In this document: positions 17,008 to 25,681 of the stretch, piece by piece
Position numbering within the stretch: the first letter of the stretch is position 1
Layout: each line of letters begins with the position of its first letter
NCBI GenBank assembly: GCA_017404985.1
Contig: JAFRBK010000012.1
Coordinates: 1-47,105, forward strand
Length of the DNA: 47,105 nt
Source: Clostridia bacterium
GTDB lineage: Bacteria > Bacillota > Clostridia > Christensenellales > Aristaeellaceae
Reading direction: 5' to 3'
Position numbers and translations under genes: made by a program
The notes under the pieces: generated by a model
Databases searched by the model: none
Told to the model about the DNA's origin: nothing
The model's input: only the letters and a program-made list of their open reading frames with translations

Positions 17008-17655
17008 TTATTTGCCTTTCATTTTGTTCACCGTGTCATAGCGTCCGAGCACCACAAAATTATCTCCCTTTTTGATCGGTTTGTCGATGTCCGGGGGAAT
17101 CTTCAGCTCCCCGCCGTCCCGCATCGCCAGCACGTTGGCGCTGAAACGGGAGCGGAGTTCCAGCTGGCGGATGGTTTGTCCCTGCCAGCTGTCTGGCGCT
17201 TCCAGCTCCACAATGCCATATTCCTTGGACAGTTCGATATATTCCATCACGCCGGCGGAAGTCAGGCCCATGGCCAGCTTATGGGCCATTTCCCGCTCAG
17301 GAATAATGACCTGGTCTGCCCCCAGGCGTTCCAGCATCTCCCGGTGCATGTCATTCTGCGCCTTGCACAGCACATAGGGCACCTTCAGTGCCTTCAGGTT
17401 CATGGTCACCAGGGCGGAAGCCGCCAGGTCCGTGCCGATCGCCACCACCGCCCGGTCAAAATGCTCCGCGCCCAGCTTATCCAGCACGTCCTGGTCCCGG
17501 GCATCCGCTGTCACTGCCCGGGTCACCCGGTCCGCGATTTTATTGACCAGCGATTCATCCAGGTCGATCGCCAGCACTTCTTCCCCCAGCGCGTACAGCC
17601 GGGTGGCCATCTCGGTGCCGAAGCGCCCGAGACCGATCACGATATAGGATTTCAC
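17008..17655 (-). CDS. ktrA: KtrA/TrkA-type potassium channel gating protein (RCK)
   Basis: The 215-aa product has an N-terminal Rossmann RCK domain (VIGLGRFG at residues 6-13, acidic residue AIDLDE ending strand 2) and a C-terminal RCK_C domain from about residue 135. This is the normal length and order for KtrA. It forms a cytoplasmic ring that binds ATP, ADP or NAD and opens the KtrB channel. Translation starts with GTG at 17655 after GGGGAGGAG. It lies 15 bases downstream of the channel gene with no terminator, so the two form an operon. The symbol rests on family membership and the adjacent channel. Confidence 0.9.
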   Translation of the reverse strand: MKSYIVIGLGRFGTEMATRLYALGEEVLAIDLDESLVNKIADRVTRAVTADARDQDVLDKLGAEHFDRAVVAIGTDLAASALVTMNLKALKVPYVLCKAQNDMHREMLERLGADQVIIPEREMAHKLAMGLTSAGVMEYIELSKEYGIVELEAPDSWQGQTIRQLELRSRFSANVLAMRDGGELKIPPDIDKPIKKGDNFVVLGRYDTVNKMKGK

Positions 17656-17670
17656 GTAATCTCCTCCCCT

Positions 17671-19047
17671 TTATCCGATCAGCAGATCGGTATTGGCATA
17701 TTTGAACTTCTGTCCGGCGGTTTTCCCCTTGAGGAAGCCGAAGCTGATCGTGAGGATACCCACCCGGCCGAAATACATAAACACAATGATCATCAGCTTG
17801 GCCGGAACCCGCAGAGTCGGTGTAATCCCTGTAGTCAGGCCCACGGTTCCGATCGCGGAAGCCGTTTCATACAGGGCATCCGTAAACTCCACCGGGGAAA
17901 GCGCGCTGATCAGGGTGCCGCCGAAAAATACCAGGGTCACCATAACAATGAACAGCACGATCGCATTCAGTACCTGGTCGTTTGAAATCGTACGGTGGAA
18001 AACATGGACGGTGTAGCGTCCGCGCATCCGGTTCCAGATGAAAACAAACAGCACCACAAAGGTCACGGTTTTCAGACCGCCGGCCGTGGAGCCGGAGGAT
18101 CCGCCGATGAGCATGTTGAAGATGGAAATGGCCTTGCTGGCAGGCGTCAGCGCCCCCTGGTCCACCCCTGCAAACCCGGCCGTGCGCAGCGTCACAGACT
18201 GGAAGAATCCGGCCAGAATCTTCCCCGGCCAGCTCATGGGCCCCAGAGTATCGGGATTGTTCCATTCCAGCACGCAGAAGGAGATGGTTCCCCCCAGCAG
18301 CAGCGCACCGGTAGTGATCAGCACCAGTTTGGTATATACGCTCCATTTCCGGAAGGAATGCACCCGGAGCACCTCATCCCAAACCAGAAAGCCCAGTCCG
18401 CCCAGGATCACCAGGGCGGAAAGCGTCAGAATCACGACCGGATCCGTCTGGTACGGAATCAGGGACGCGCCCGGGGATAGAAAGCCAAGGATGTCGAACC
18501 CGGCGTTGCAGAAAGCGGAAACGGAGTGGAAGACTCCCAGGCTCACCGCATGAAGGAACGGGAACTGGAAAAGGAAACGGATCGTCAGAATCAGCGCGCC
18601 GGCCCCCTCGACGATGAAGGCCCGGATCAGCAGCCGTTTCTGCAGGACCAGGATATCCCCCATGTTTTCCACGCCGATGGCTTCCGCCATGACCATCTGG
18701 CCCTGAATGCTCATTTTTTTTCGAAAGGTGAAAAATGCCAGGGATGCGGCAGACATGAAGCCCAGGCCGCCGATTTCGATCAGGATCAGAATCACGCCCT
18801 GGCCCAGGTTGCTCCAGAGGGCCCACGTATCTCCCATGACCAGGCCGGTCACGCAGGTCGCGGAAGTGGCGGTAAACAGGGCGGTAAGAAAATCCTGGCG
18901 CTTTCCGGTACGGGAAGCAATCGGTAACGACAGAATCGCCGTGCCGATCAGAATCAGCACCAGAAAGGTAACGGCAATCACCCGGCTGATACTGACAGCG
19001 CGGCGGCGCTCCCGGACTTTCAGGACACGTTTTCCCGTGGACCTCAT
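17671..19047 (-). CDS. ktrB: KtrB/TrkH-type potassium uptake channel
   Basis: The 458-aa product is an integral membrane protein with four pseudo-repeats carrying selectivity-filter glycines: TSATCVTGLV, SAFCNAGFD, TAGFAGVD and AIGTVGLTTG. The K+-binding loops and the length fit KtrB/TrkH. It imports potassium (often with Na+) together with KtrA. The assigned ATG lies unusually far (about 15 bases) from GGGAG. An ATG immediately after GGGAG reads only MKKSL before a TGA that overlaps the channel ATG. So either a tiny leader cistron couples translation or the start is weak. A promoter at 19094-19122 is back to back with the glycosyltransferase promoter. Confidence 0.92.
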   Translation of the reverse strand: MRSTGKRVLKVRERRRAVSISRVIAVTFLVLILIGTAILSLPIASRTGKRQDFLTALFTATSATCVTGLVMGDTWALWSNLGQGVILILIEIGGLGFMSAASLAFFTFRKKMSIQGQMVMAEAIGVENMGDILVLQKRLLIRAFIVEGAGALILTIRFLFQFPFLHAVSLGVFHSVSAFCNAGFDILGFLSPGASLIPYQTDPVVILTLSALVILGGLGFLVWDEVLRVHSFRKWSVYTKLVLITTGALLLGGTISFCVLEWNNPDTLGPMSWPGKILAGFFQSVTLRTAGFAGVDQGALTPASKAISIFNMLIGGSSGSTAGGLKTVTFVVLFVFIWNRMRGRYTVHVFHRTISNDQVLNAIVLFIVMVTLVFFGGTLISALSPVEFTDALYETASAIGTVGLTTGITPTLRVPAKLMIIVFMYFGRVGILTISFGFLKGKTAGQKFKYANTDLLIG

Positions 19048-19093
19048 AGGCTTTTCTTCATCTCCCTGTAACTTTCAGAAAAACTACCTTCGA

Positions 19094-19122
19094 AGTATAC
19101 ACCAAACCGGCCTGCCAAACAA
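19094..19122 (-). promoter_or_regulatory. Promoter of the ktrB-ktrA operon
   Basis: TTGTTT, 17-base spacer, TATACT on the minus strand, about 45 bases before the start codon. Confidence 0.5.
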
Positions 19123-19138
19123 GGATAGACGGGAAGAG

Positions 19139-19167
19139 TTGAGAAAAAACACAAAAAGAGGTACAAT
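19139..19167 (+). promoter_or_regulatory. Promoter of the glycosyltransferase gene
   Basis: TTGAGA, 17-base spacer, TACAAT, each one mismatch from consensus, about 40 bases before the ATG at 19207. Confidence 0.7.
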
Positions 19168-19206
19168 TTTACCGGGATTTGAAACTGACTGACGGAAGTG
19201 AAATTG

Positions 19207-20190
19207 ATGGAAGCAAGGCCCGTCCTCTGGATCGTTGTCCCCTGCTACAATGAAGAGCAGGTGTTGCCGTTGACTGCACCGATGTTTACCGCCAAGCTGC
19301 GGGAGCTGGCGGAGAAAGGAAAAATCAGCGAAAACAGCCGCGTGCTGTTTGTCAATGACGGCTCTTCGGACCGGACCTGGGAGATCATCAGATCGCTGGC
19401 CACCCAGGATGAACACGTGCTGGGCATCTGCCAGAGCCGGAACCGGGGGCACCAGAACGCGGTGCTGGCCGGGCTGATGGAAGCAAAAGACCGCTGCGAT
19501 ATCACGATTTCCATTGACTGTGACGGCCAGGATGATATCGACGCCATGGATGAGATGGTGGAAAAGTACCTGAATGGCGCAGAAGTGGTCTACGGTGTCC
19601 GTTCCCGCCGGGATACGGATTCCTGGTTCAAGCGGTTTACCGCCGAGTCCTTTTATAAGCTGATGAACAAACTGGGCGCGGAAGTGGTGTTCAACCATGC
19701 CGATTACCGCCTGATCTCCGCCAAAGTCCTGCAGCATTTCGCTGATTTTGAGGAGGTCAACATTTTTTTGCGGGGCTTGGTGCCGCTGGTCGGTTTTCCA
19801 AGCGACCAGGTGTATTATGAACGAGCAGAGCGATTGGCCGGCAAAAGCCACTATCCGCTGAAAAAAATGCTGGCGCTCGCCTTCAACGGAATCACCAGCC
19901 TGAGCATCAAGCCGATTACCCTGATTACCGGCTTCGGCGTCTGTTTCAGCGTCATCGGCCTGATCCTGATGATCTGGGCCATTATCGAAGCGATTCTGGG
20001 CAACACCGTCGCCGGCTGGACCTCCACAATCTGTATCATCTGCCTGTTGGGAGGAATTCAGCTGATCAGCCTGGGCGTCATCGGCCAGTATATCGGCAAA
20101 ACCTATCTGGAGTCGAAACGGCGCCCCCGGTACATCATTTCGGCGAAAACCTGGGAATCAGAGGAAAGGCACTGGATCGAGGAGAAATAA
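19207..20190 (+). CDS. Membrane GT2 glycosyltransferase, DPM/GtrB type
   Basis: The 327-aa product is a family 2 glycosyltransferase of the undecaprenyl/dolichyl-phosphate sugar transferase type. The N-terminus has VVPCYNEEQ and VNDGSSDRTW. SIDCDGQDD is the metal-binding DXD region. Two transmembrane helices follow at about residues 235-290, as in GtrB/YkoT-like enzymes. It would transfer glucose or a related sugar from a nucleotide donor to undecaprenyl phosphate on the inner face of the membrane. The ATG at 19207 is 9 bases after GGAAG. A GTG at 19198 touches the ribosome site and is less likely. It is a single-gene unit with its own promoter and terminator, with no flippase or acceptor-specific transferase beside it. 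Confidence 0.87.
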   Translation: MEARPVLWIVVPCYNEEQVLPLTAPMFTAKLRELAEKGKISENSRVLFVNDGSSDRTWEIIRSLATQDEHVLGICQSRNRGHQNAVLAGLMEAKDRCDITISIDCDGQDDIDAMDEMVEKYLNGAEVVYGVRSRRDTDSWFKRFTAESFYKLMNKLGAEVVFNHADYRLISAKVLQHFADFEEVNIFLRGLVPLVGFPSDQVYYERAERLAGKSHYPLKKMLALAFNGITSLSIKPITLITGFGVCFSVIGLILMIWAIIEAILGNTVAGWTSTICIICLLGGIQLISLGVIGQYIGKTYLESKRRPRYIISAKTWESEERHWIEEK

Positions 20191-20203
20191 AAAGCGACAC
20201 AAA

Positions 20204-20231
20204 ACGGGCCGGCTTCAGAAAGCCGGCCCGT
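20204..20231. terminator. Convergent terminator
   Basis: A perfect 12-bp stem ACGGGCCGGCTT/AAGCCGGCCCGT with a 4-base loop. It lies between the plus glycosyltransferase stop (20190) and the minus gene stop (20249). T residues follow on the minus-strand side (TTTTGTG). Confidence 0.85.
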
Positions 20232-20248
20232 CATCATGGGCGGTCTGT

Positions 20249-20683
20249 TTATTGTTTGTCCGTTTTTTCTTCCTTTTTGCCGTCAGTATCGTCCGGCAGT
20301 TCCGGGAACAGTTCCTTGCCGCAGGCGGGGCACAGGGCCTCCTCGTCAAAGTCCACGTCCTCCGGATCGATCTTGACTACGGTACCGCAGTGCGGGCACT
20401 CATATTCAATGGGGCCCTCGTCCTGATCCTTGTCCGCCTCATAAACGGTCTCATTCCCGTCGTCGTAATAGTCTGCTTCCAGGTCCGCCAGGTCCTCATC
20501 AATGCTTTCCACGTAGTTGCTCAGTTCCCCGTGGGATTCTGCCAGGGCTTCAAAGGAATCACCGACTTCCCCGAGCACATCAAGAATGCCCAGGATCAGC
20601 CTGTGGCTGTCCTTTTCCGGGTTCAGCTTCATGCCTGCCGCTAAACCCTGCAGATAACTGATTCTGTCCGTCAGCTTGCTCAT
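20249..20683 (-). CDS. CD1247-like protein with C-terminal zinc ribbon
   Basis: The 144-aa product has a helical N-terminal region (MSKLTDRISYLQGLAAGMKL, then heptad-like helices to about residue 70), an acidic linker, and a zinc-ribbon with paired motifs CPHCG and CPACG. The N-terminal domain resembles clostridial CD1247-type proteins, often found near efp. The molecular function is unknown. It ends in a charged KKEEKTDKQ tail. It is the last gene of the thrC-peptidase-efp group, 21 bases after efp, with CGGGAGG before its ATG, and is followed by a strong terminator. The context suggests a translation- or cell-division-linked housekeeping role, but this is not shown by the sequence. Confidence 0.75.
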   Translation of the reverse strand: MSKLTDRISYLQGLAAGMKLNPEKDSHRLILGILDVLGEVGDSFEALAESHGELSNYVESIDEDLADLEADYYDDGNETVYEADKDQDEGPIEYECPHCGTVVKIDPEDVDFDEEALCPACGKELFPELPDDTDGKKEEKTDKQ

Positions 20684-20704
20684 GGTATGCCTCCCGGAAA
20701 AGCC

Positions 20705-21262
20705 TTACGCTCTCTTCAGATACTCACCGCTGCGGGTGTCAATCTGAATCTTGTCACCGGTGTTGATGAACAGCGGCACCTGCAGGCTGAAACCGGTTTC
20801 CAGCGTAGCGGGCTTGTAGGTATTGGACGCGGTGTCCCCGGCAAATCCGGGTTCTGTATCAGTCACTTCGAGAACAACAAAGTTCGGAGCTTCCACGGAG
20901 AAGGCGCTTCCCTTGAAGAAGCGAACCGTCACGTTGGTGCCTTCCTTCACGAAGGGGATGGCATCTTCCACCTGGTCCTTGCTCAGGGGCAGCTGCTCAT
21001 AGGTTTCGGTGTCCATGAAGTAGTATAGATCGCCGTCATTGTATACGTACTGCATGTCCTTGGTTTCGATAATGGCCTTGGGCATTTTGTCGGTGGGGTT
21101 GAAGCTGCGCTCCACCACCGCGCCGGTCATCACGTTCTTGATCTTGGTGCGGACAAAGGCCGCTCCCTTGCCGGGCTTCACGTGCTGGAAGTCAACGATG
21201 TTCCAGACGCCGCCGTCCCACTCGATGGTAATGCCCTTTTTGAAATCCCCCGCTGTAATCAT
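20705..21262 (-). CDS. efp: Elongation factor P
   Basis: The 185-aa product matches EF-P over its full length, with three beta-barrel (KOW/OB) domains. The lysine that is modified in many bacteria is present as Lys32 in [10 protein letters not shown]. The conserved end reads [20 protein letters not shown] enters the ribosomal E site and relieves stalling at polyproline stretches, relevant here to the Pro-rich surface proteins. The ATG has GGAGGAGAG upstream. It is 46 bases from the upstream peptidase gene and 21 from the zinc-ribbon gene downstream, so it sits in an operon with both. Confidence 0.97.
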   Translation of the reverse strand: MITAGDFKKGITIEWDGGVWNIVDFQHVKPGKGAAFVRTKIKNVMTGAVVERSFNPTDKMPKAIIETKDMQYVYNDGDLYYFMDTETYEQLPLSKDQVEDAIPFVKEGTNVTVRFFKGSAFSVEAPNFVVLEVTDTEPGFAGDTASNTYKPATLETGFSLQVPLFINTGDKIQIDTRSGEYLKRA

Positions 21263-21308
21263 AGTATTCTCTCCTCCGTATATTGAATAATGTTGTTGAT
21301 AAACATCC

Positions 21309-22382
21309 TTACAGGATAATCAACTGCTTGTCCGCTGTCGTCAGCGGTACGCAGTCGTTTTCCCTCACCAGGCAGGTATCCTCAATCCGGACGCCGCCCA
21401 CCCCGGGAAGATAGACACCGGGTTCCACGGTAATCACCACGCCGGCTTTGATCACGTCCTTGCAGGTGGGGCTCAGCCGGGGTTCCTCGTGGATGTCAAT
21501 GCCGACAGAATGGCCCAGCCCGTGCCCGAACCGGCCCGCATAGCCCCGGGCATCAATGATGTCCCGTGCCAGCTTGTCGATCTCGAATCCGGTTTTCCCG
21601 GCCATCAGGGCGTCTTCACACATCGTCTGGGCCCGGAGCACGGTCTCATACACCTTCTTCATTTCGTCCGAAGGCTGGCCCAGTGCCACGGTCCGCGTCA
21701 TATCGCTGCAGTATCCGTCCACCTTGGCGCCGAAGTCCATGGTAATCATGTCGCCCTTCTGCAGCACCCGTGAACCGGGAATCGCATGGGGCAGGCTGCC
21801 GTTTTCGCCGGAAGCGATAATTGTGTTGAAGGCGTTTCCGTCCGCGCCCAGCTTCAGCATGGTGAAATCCAGCTCAATCTGAAGCTCCTTTTCGGTCATC
21901 CCGGGCCGGATCTTCGAAAGAATGGCGCTGAAGGCTTCGCTGGTGATGTCGCAGGCTTTGCGGATCGCCACAACCTCCGCCGGGGTTTTGATCCGGCGCA
22001 GTTTCTGGGGCGCCTCGTTCAGCGGAACCACGCCGACTTCTTCCCCGACAGCGGCTTTAATCTTCTGGTACCGATCCACCGACAGCCAGTTGGTTTCCAC
22101 CATCAGCTCGGTGATTCCGCCTTCCTTAACCAGTTCCGCCAGCCGGTCCTTCTCCTGGTGGTCCTTGTCGGTCATCACCACCGTGAAATCAGGCGCCTGT
22201 TTTTCCGCCTGTTCCGTATAGCGGAAATCGGTCAGAATCACCCGCTTGCTCAGGGAAAGGAACACCATGCCTTCGCCGGTATACCCTTCCGTCAGGTAAA
22301 ACATATTGGAGGGATCATGAACTGCCACCGCCGAATGCGGTTTCAGCTTCAGCAGCTCCTCCAGGCGCTCGGACGCGCTCAT
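21309..22382 (-). CDS. M24 aminopeptidase P family (Xaa-Pro peptidase)
   Basis: The ATG at 22382 is preferred because GGAAAGG lies 9 bases upstream; a longer frame to 22421 lacks one. The 357-aa product has an N-terminal creatinase-like domain and a C-terminal pita-bread catalytic domain. All five metal ligands are visible: Asp216 and Asp227 ([16 protein letters not shown]), His291 (GHGLGHSVG), Glu320 (TVEPGVY) and Glu334 (VRIEDTCLV). It would remove N-terminal residues before proline, or cleave Xaa-Pro dipeptides, in the cytoplasm. The pairing with efp directly downstream is common in Firmicutes. Confidence 0.93.
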   Translation of the reverse strand: MSASERLEELLKLKPHSAVAVHDPSNMFYLTEGYTGEGMVFLSLSKRVILTDFRYTEQAEKQAPDFTVVMTDKDHQEKDRLAELVKEGGITELMVETNWLSVDRYQKIKAAVGEEVGVVPLNEAPQKLRRIKTPAEVVAIRKACDITSEAFSAILSKIRPGMTEKELQIELDFTMLKLGADGNAFNTIIASGENGSLPHAIPGSRVLQKGDMITMDFGAKVDGYCSDMTRTVALGQPSDEMKKVYETVLRAQTMCEDALMAGKTGFEIDKLARDIIDARGYAGRFGHGLGHSVGIDIHEEPRLSPTCKDVIKAGVVITVEPGVYLPGVGGVRIEDTCLVRENDCVPLTTADKQLIIL

Positions 22383-22446
22383 TTCATCACGCCTTTCCGA
22401 ATGTGCTCGCCGCAGCAGCATATTCTGTCGGTTATTCTATCATAGT

Positions 22447-23934
22447 TTATGCCAACTCCGCAAGCACTGCCTCGCCCATGGCGTTCTTTTCGCATTCCCT
22501 GCGATGGCGTACCGGCAGTTCCCGCAGCCTGCGGACCTGCTCCGGCATCGGCACGCCGGTAAGCTTTTCCAGTTCCTCGCCGGCGGAGAAAGGATCTCCG
22601 GTCCCGGCTTCACCCGTCAGGCTGGCCAGTACATCCGCGGCAAACTTGTATGGGCTCGCAGTGGAAACGATCACCGTCGGGGTGCGGTCATTGGTCGCTT
22701 TCCGGTATTCCCGGAGCACATGGCCGGCCACCGCTGTATGCGGGTCGAACAGGTAATGGTTCTGGTCGAAGCGGTTCCGGATCTCCGCCCGGGTATCCTT
22801 GTCGTCCGCGCAGTCTCCCCAGAAAACACTTCCCATCCATTCGCGCCGCTGATCGCCGACGGAGAAGCTGCCGCATTCCTTCAGCTGTCGCATCCAGGTG
22901 GCGATCAGTCCGCCGTCCCGGTCCGCCGATTCATAGAGCAGCCGTTCCAGGTTCGAGGAAACCAGAATGTCCATGCTCGGGCTGATCGTCTTGAAGAACG
23001 TGCGGTGGGTGGAATAGATGCCCTGATGGAAGAAATCGGTCAGCACGTTGTTCCGGTTGCTGGCGCAGATCAGCTTGTTCACCGGCAGGCCCATGTTCCG
23101 GGCATAATATCCTGCCAGGATGTTGCCGAAATTGCCGGTGGGAACACAGAAATTCACCGGATCGCCGGCCCGGACAGCGCCGGAATTCACCAGGTCTGCG
23201 TAAGCGGAGAAGTAATACACCACCTGGGGCACCAGCCGGCCGAAATTGATGCTGTTGGCGGAAGAAAGCACGCGCCCTGTCTGATGAATCTTCTCGTTGA
23301 ATTCGGCAGAGGAGAACAGCTCCTTGACGCCGGTCTGGGCATCGTCAAAATTGCCCTTCACGGCGATTACGTGTGTATTGTTTCCGCCGGTCGTCACCAT
23401 CTGCAGCTTCTGTATGTCGCTGACGCCGTCCAGCGGATAGAAAACCGTGCAGCTTGTGCCGGCCACATCCCTGAATCCTTCCAGGGCGGCTTTGCCGGTG
23501 TCCCCGCTGGTGGCCACCAGAATGCTCACTTCCCGCGTTTCCCCGTTCTTTTCCGCTGCCCGACGAACCAGATGCGGCAGCAGCTGAAGCGCGATATCTT
23601 TGAAAGCCAGTGTCGGCCCGTGGAAGAGCTCAAGCACATAGGTGCCGTCGTCCAGCTTTTTCAGCGGGGCGACCGCCGGATCATTGAAACGGTCTTCTCC
23701 GTAGGCGGCAGCCACATCCGCCTCAATCTCCGGGATGGAATAATCCTCCAGGAAGAGCTTCAGTACATAGACGGCCCGCTCCTGGTAGCCCAGGCCGCAG
23801 AGCTTACCGATCTTTTCGCCGGATACCTGGGGGAACATGGCCGGCACAAACAACCCGCCGTCCGGGGCCAGCCCCTGCAGAATCGCCTGGCTGGCAGTCA
23901 CGCAGCACCCGCCGCGTGTAGAAAAAAACGACAT
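22447..23934 (-). CDS. thrC: Threonine synthase
   Basis: The 495-aa product is a PLP enzyme converting O-phosphohomoserine to threonine. The PLP lysine is Lys112 in GPTLAFKD. The N-terminal signature is STRG and GLAPDGGLFVP. The phosphate-binding loop is VATSGDTGKAALEGF, and PTGNFGNILAGYYA is the second conserved loop. The length matches the longer fungal/proteobacterial-type threonine synthases. It heads the group with the Xaa-Pro peptidase, efp and the zinc-ribbon protein (gaps of 64, 46 and 21 bases). No clear promoter is seen in the 40 bases upstream. A terminator for the preceding minus gene lies at 23977-24010. Confidence 0.95.
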   Translation of the reverse strand: MSFFSTRGGCCVTASQAILQGLAPDGGLFVPAMFPQVSGEKIGKLCGLGYQERAVYVLKLFLEDYSIPEIEADVAAAYGEDRFNDPAVAPLKKLDDGTYVLELFHGPTLAFKDIALQLLPHLVRRAAEKNGETREVSILVATSGDTGKAALEGFRDVAGTSCTVFYPLDGVSDIQKLQMVTTGGNNTHVIAVKGNFDDAQTGVKELFSSAEFNEKIHQTGRVLSSANSINFGRLVPQVVYYFSAYADLVNSGAVRAGDPVNFCVPTGNFGNILAGYYARNMGLPVNKLICASNRNNVLTDFFHQGIYSTHRTFFKTISPSMDILVSSNLERLLYESADRDGGLIATWMRQLKECGSFSVGDQRREWMGSVFWGDCADDKDTRAEIRNRFDQNHYLFDPHTAVAGHVLREYRKATNDRTPTVIVSTASPYKFAADVLASLTGEAGTGDPFSAGEELEKLTGVPMPEQVRRLRELPVRHRRECEKNAMGEAVLAELA

Positions 23935-23976
23935 CCGTTCATCACACTCCGGGTTTTATTTCTGGTTTCATCCTTG

Positions 23977-24010
23977 AAAAAAGAGGCGGGGTTTGCGCCT
24001 GCGCCTCTTT
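23977..24010 (-). terminator. Terminator of the P-loop ATPase gene
   Basis: A 9-bp stem AAAGAGGCG/CGCCTCTTT with a 13-base loop runs into a TTTTTT tract on the minus strand. It lies 18 bases past the stop codon at 24028. Confidence 0.8.
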
Positions 24011-24027
24011 CATCGGCCTTCCCGGCC

Positions 24028-24438
24028 TCAGATCAGATACTTCTTCAGATATTCCGGCAGTTCCTCCGGATCCGCGCTCAGGCTGAGAACGAAGTCCACC
24101 TGATGCTTGGCGCCCAGCTCCACCAGGGTGTTCACGATGGGCTCAGTCTTATCCAGTTCCGTGTGGCACAGTTTCAGAAACGCATCCACGAACACAGTGC
24201 CCAGATCGAAATTGGAGGAAATGATGCCGCACAGGAAGCCGATAAACATTTCGGCGCTGTGAATATGATAATCTTCGGCGTTAATAAACCGGACCTTGTG
24301 GTCCACGTCGAACATGTAGCGATTGTCGTCATCCAGGAAAATCACGTCGTGCGCGGCTTCCCGGGCGGTGGTATTGGTCAGGTCGATCAGGCGCTTGGTC
24401 TTGCCGGACCCTTTCCTGCCCGCAATTACCTGTATCAT
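24028..24438 (-). CDS. Small P-loop ATPase of unknown function
   Basis: The ATG at 24438 follows AGGAGGGG by 8 bases; upstream in-frame codons overlap the promoter. The 136-aa product has a Walker A motif at residues 6-14 (AGRKGSGKT), a Walker-B-like VIFLDDD near residue 35, and a second acidic strand TVFVDAFLKL. It is short for a full AAA or PilT ATPase and has no recognisable partner domain. It resembles small clostridial ATPases often annotated loosely as twitching-motility proteins, but nothing here supports a motility role. It is monocistronic with a near-consensus promoter and strong terminator, which suggests a well-expressed housekeeping gene. Confidence 0.8.
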   Translation of the reverse strand: MIQVIAGRKGSGKTKRLIDLTNTTAREAAHDVIFLDDDNRYMFDVDHKVRFINAEDYHIHSAEMFIGFLCGIISSNFDLGTVFVDAFLKLCHTELDKTEPIVNTLVELGAKHQVDFVLSLSADPEELPEYLKKYLI

Positions 24439-24475
24439 GGGAGAACCCCTCCTTTTTGTTTTTTTCGCTGTGCGT

Positions 24476-24504
24476 ATTATACGATATTTTGGCTTTTCAT
24501 GCAA
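24476..24504 (-). promoter_or_regulatory. Promoter of the P-loop ATPase gene
   Basis: TTGCAT, 17-base spacer, consensus TATAAT on the minus strand, 37 bases before the ATG at 24438. Confidence 0.8.
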
Positions 24505-24519
24505 CTTTTTCTCCGGATA

Positions 24520-24535
24520 CCCCGCCGTTGCGGGG
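24520..24535 (-). terminator. Possible terminator of the DegV gene
   Basis: A CCCCGC/GCGGGG stem with a 4-base loop lies 45 bases after the DegV stop. It is followed by TATCC and an A-rich run, not by a T tract. It may only weakly stop transcription. Confidence 0.3.
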
Positions 24536-24579
24536 CTGGTTCGGAAAACGCCTGTCCGGCAGTCAATCAGCCCGCCGGA

Positions 24580-25443
24580 TTACCGGTGGGTTCCCATGAA
24601 GAACAGTGCCAGCGTCCCGGGGCCGGAATGGGCGCCGATCACGGAACCGATCTCACTAATCAGCGTGGTTTCCACCCCGTACTCTTCCTTCAGAATCTTC
24701 TTCAGGAATTCAGCGTCCTCCATGCAGTCCGCGTTGGAGATGAACACAGGGGATCCCTCCCGGATCGTTTCCCCGAGATGGGCTGCCATGGTCCGGATCG
24801 ACTTTTTCCGGCCGTGGGTCTGGGACATTTTGATCAGGTGGCCCTCATCGTCCACATGCAGCACAGGCTTCACATTCAGGGCAGTTCCGAGCAGGGCAGT
24901 AGCCGTGCTGATCCGTCCGCCGCGCTTCAGGTATTTCAGGTCCTCCACCGTAAACCAGTGGCAAACGTGATGAATTTCCTTTTCCAGGCTGGCCGCGTTC
25001 TCCTCCAGGGTCATGCCCTGCTCACGGTTCATTTTGGCCAGATACACAAACAGCCCTTCGCCCGCAGAGGCAGCCAGGGAATCCACGGAACGGATCGTCC
25101 GTTCCGGATAACGGGAACTGAGGTCCGCCGCCACTTTTTTGCTGTTTTCACAGGTAACGCTCAGGCCGCTGGAAAAAGCGAGATACAGAATATCCTTTCC
25201 CTCTTCAAGGATCGGGGTAAACATCTGGTAATAGGCATCCTCATTGATCGCGGATGTCTTGGCCACGCGGCCTTCCCGCATCTGGCGGTAAAAATCCTTC
25301 AGCGGCAGCTCAAGATCCTGCCGGGCCACGCCGTCGTCTGTAAACAGAAACGGCATCCGGATCAGCCGGATATCCCACTGTTCCAGCAGTGCGGGAGCCA
25401 AGTCACATGCGGAATCCGTCACCAGTACATATTGTTCAGACAT
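24580..25443 (-). CDS. DegV family fatty-acid-binding protein
   Basis: The product is 287-288 aa. Two adjacent ATGs (25446 and 25443) follow GGAGG by 4 and 7 bases; the second is the better spaced. The fold is DegV: VLVTDSACDL at the N-terminus, then TSAINEDAYYQMF, LAFSSGLSVTCENS and VEDLKYLKRGGRIS, with GTHR at the end. DegV proteins bind a fatty acid in a closed pocket and can serve as FakB subunits delivering it to the FakA kinase for phospholipid synthesis. No fakA is visible in the window. It is divergent from paaK, with a consensus promoter. Confidence 0.93.
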   Translation of the reverse strand: MSEQYVLVTDSACDLAPALLEQWDIRLIRMPFLFTDDGVARQDLELPLKDFYRQMREGRVAKTSAINEDAYYQMFTPILEEGKDILYLAFSSGLSVTCENSKKVAADLSSRYPERTIRSVDSLAASAGEGLFVYLAKMNREQGMTLEENAASLEKEIHHVCHWFTVEDLKYLKRGGRISTATALLGTALNVKPVLHVDDEGHLIKMSQTHGRKKSIRTMAAHLGETIREGSPVFISNADCMEDAEFLKKILKEEYGVETTLISEIGSVIGAHSGPGTLALFFMGTHR

Positions 25444-25493
25444 CATTTATCCTCCCGGGGAATACATTTGACAGAAAAACCGTCAACCAATGG

Positions 25494-25523
25494 ATTATAT
25501 CCTATTTCTTTTCCACATGTCAA
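25494..25523 (-). promoter_or_regulatory. Consensus promoter of the DegV gene
   Basis: Perfect TTGACA, 18-base spacer, perfect TATAAT on the minus strand, about 50 bases before the start codon. Confidence 0.85.
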
Positions 25524-25624
25524 CCTTTCCGCTGCCGTCTGAAGTCAGGTTTTTCCTTGTTTTTCGGTCTTTTTCCAGTGTTTGGGAAAACAGGAAGAAA
25601 ACAGGCAATCCCTCGGTTCCGCTC

Positions 25625-25653
25625 TTCCCTTCCGGTAAAAAAAACAGTATAAT
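25625..25653 (+). promoter_or_regulatory. Possible promoter of paaK
   Basis: TATAAT at 25648-25653 is perfect, 28 bases before the ATG at 25682, but the -35 position reads only TTCCCT. Confidence 0.4.
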
Positions 25654-25681
25654 CTCTTCATCTGAAAAGAGGAGGGTGTGC

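Noticed and set aside
22504-25542. Very long plus-strand open frame (1012 codons)
   Set aside because: It lies antisense to thrC, the P-loop ATPase and DegV genes, which have motifs and ribosome sites. Its translation has no recognisable domain; it is a GC-bias shadow.
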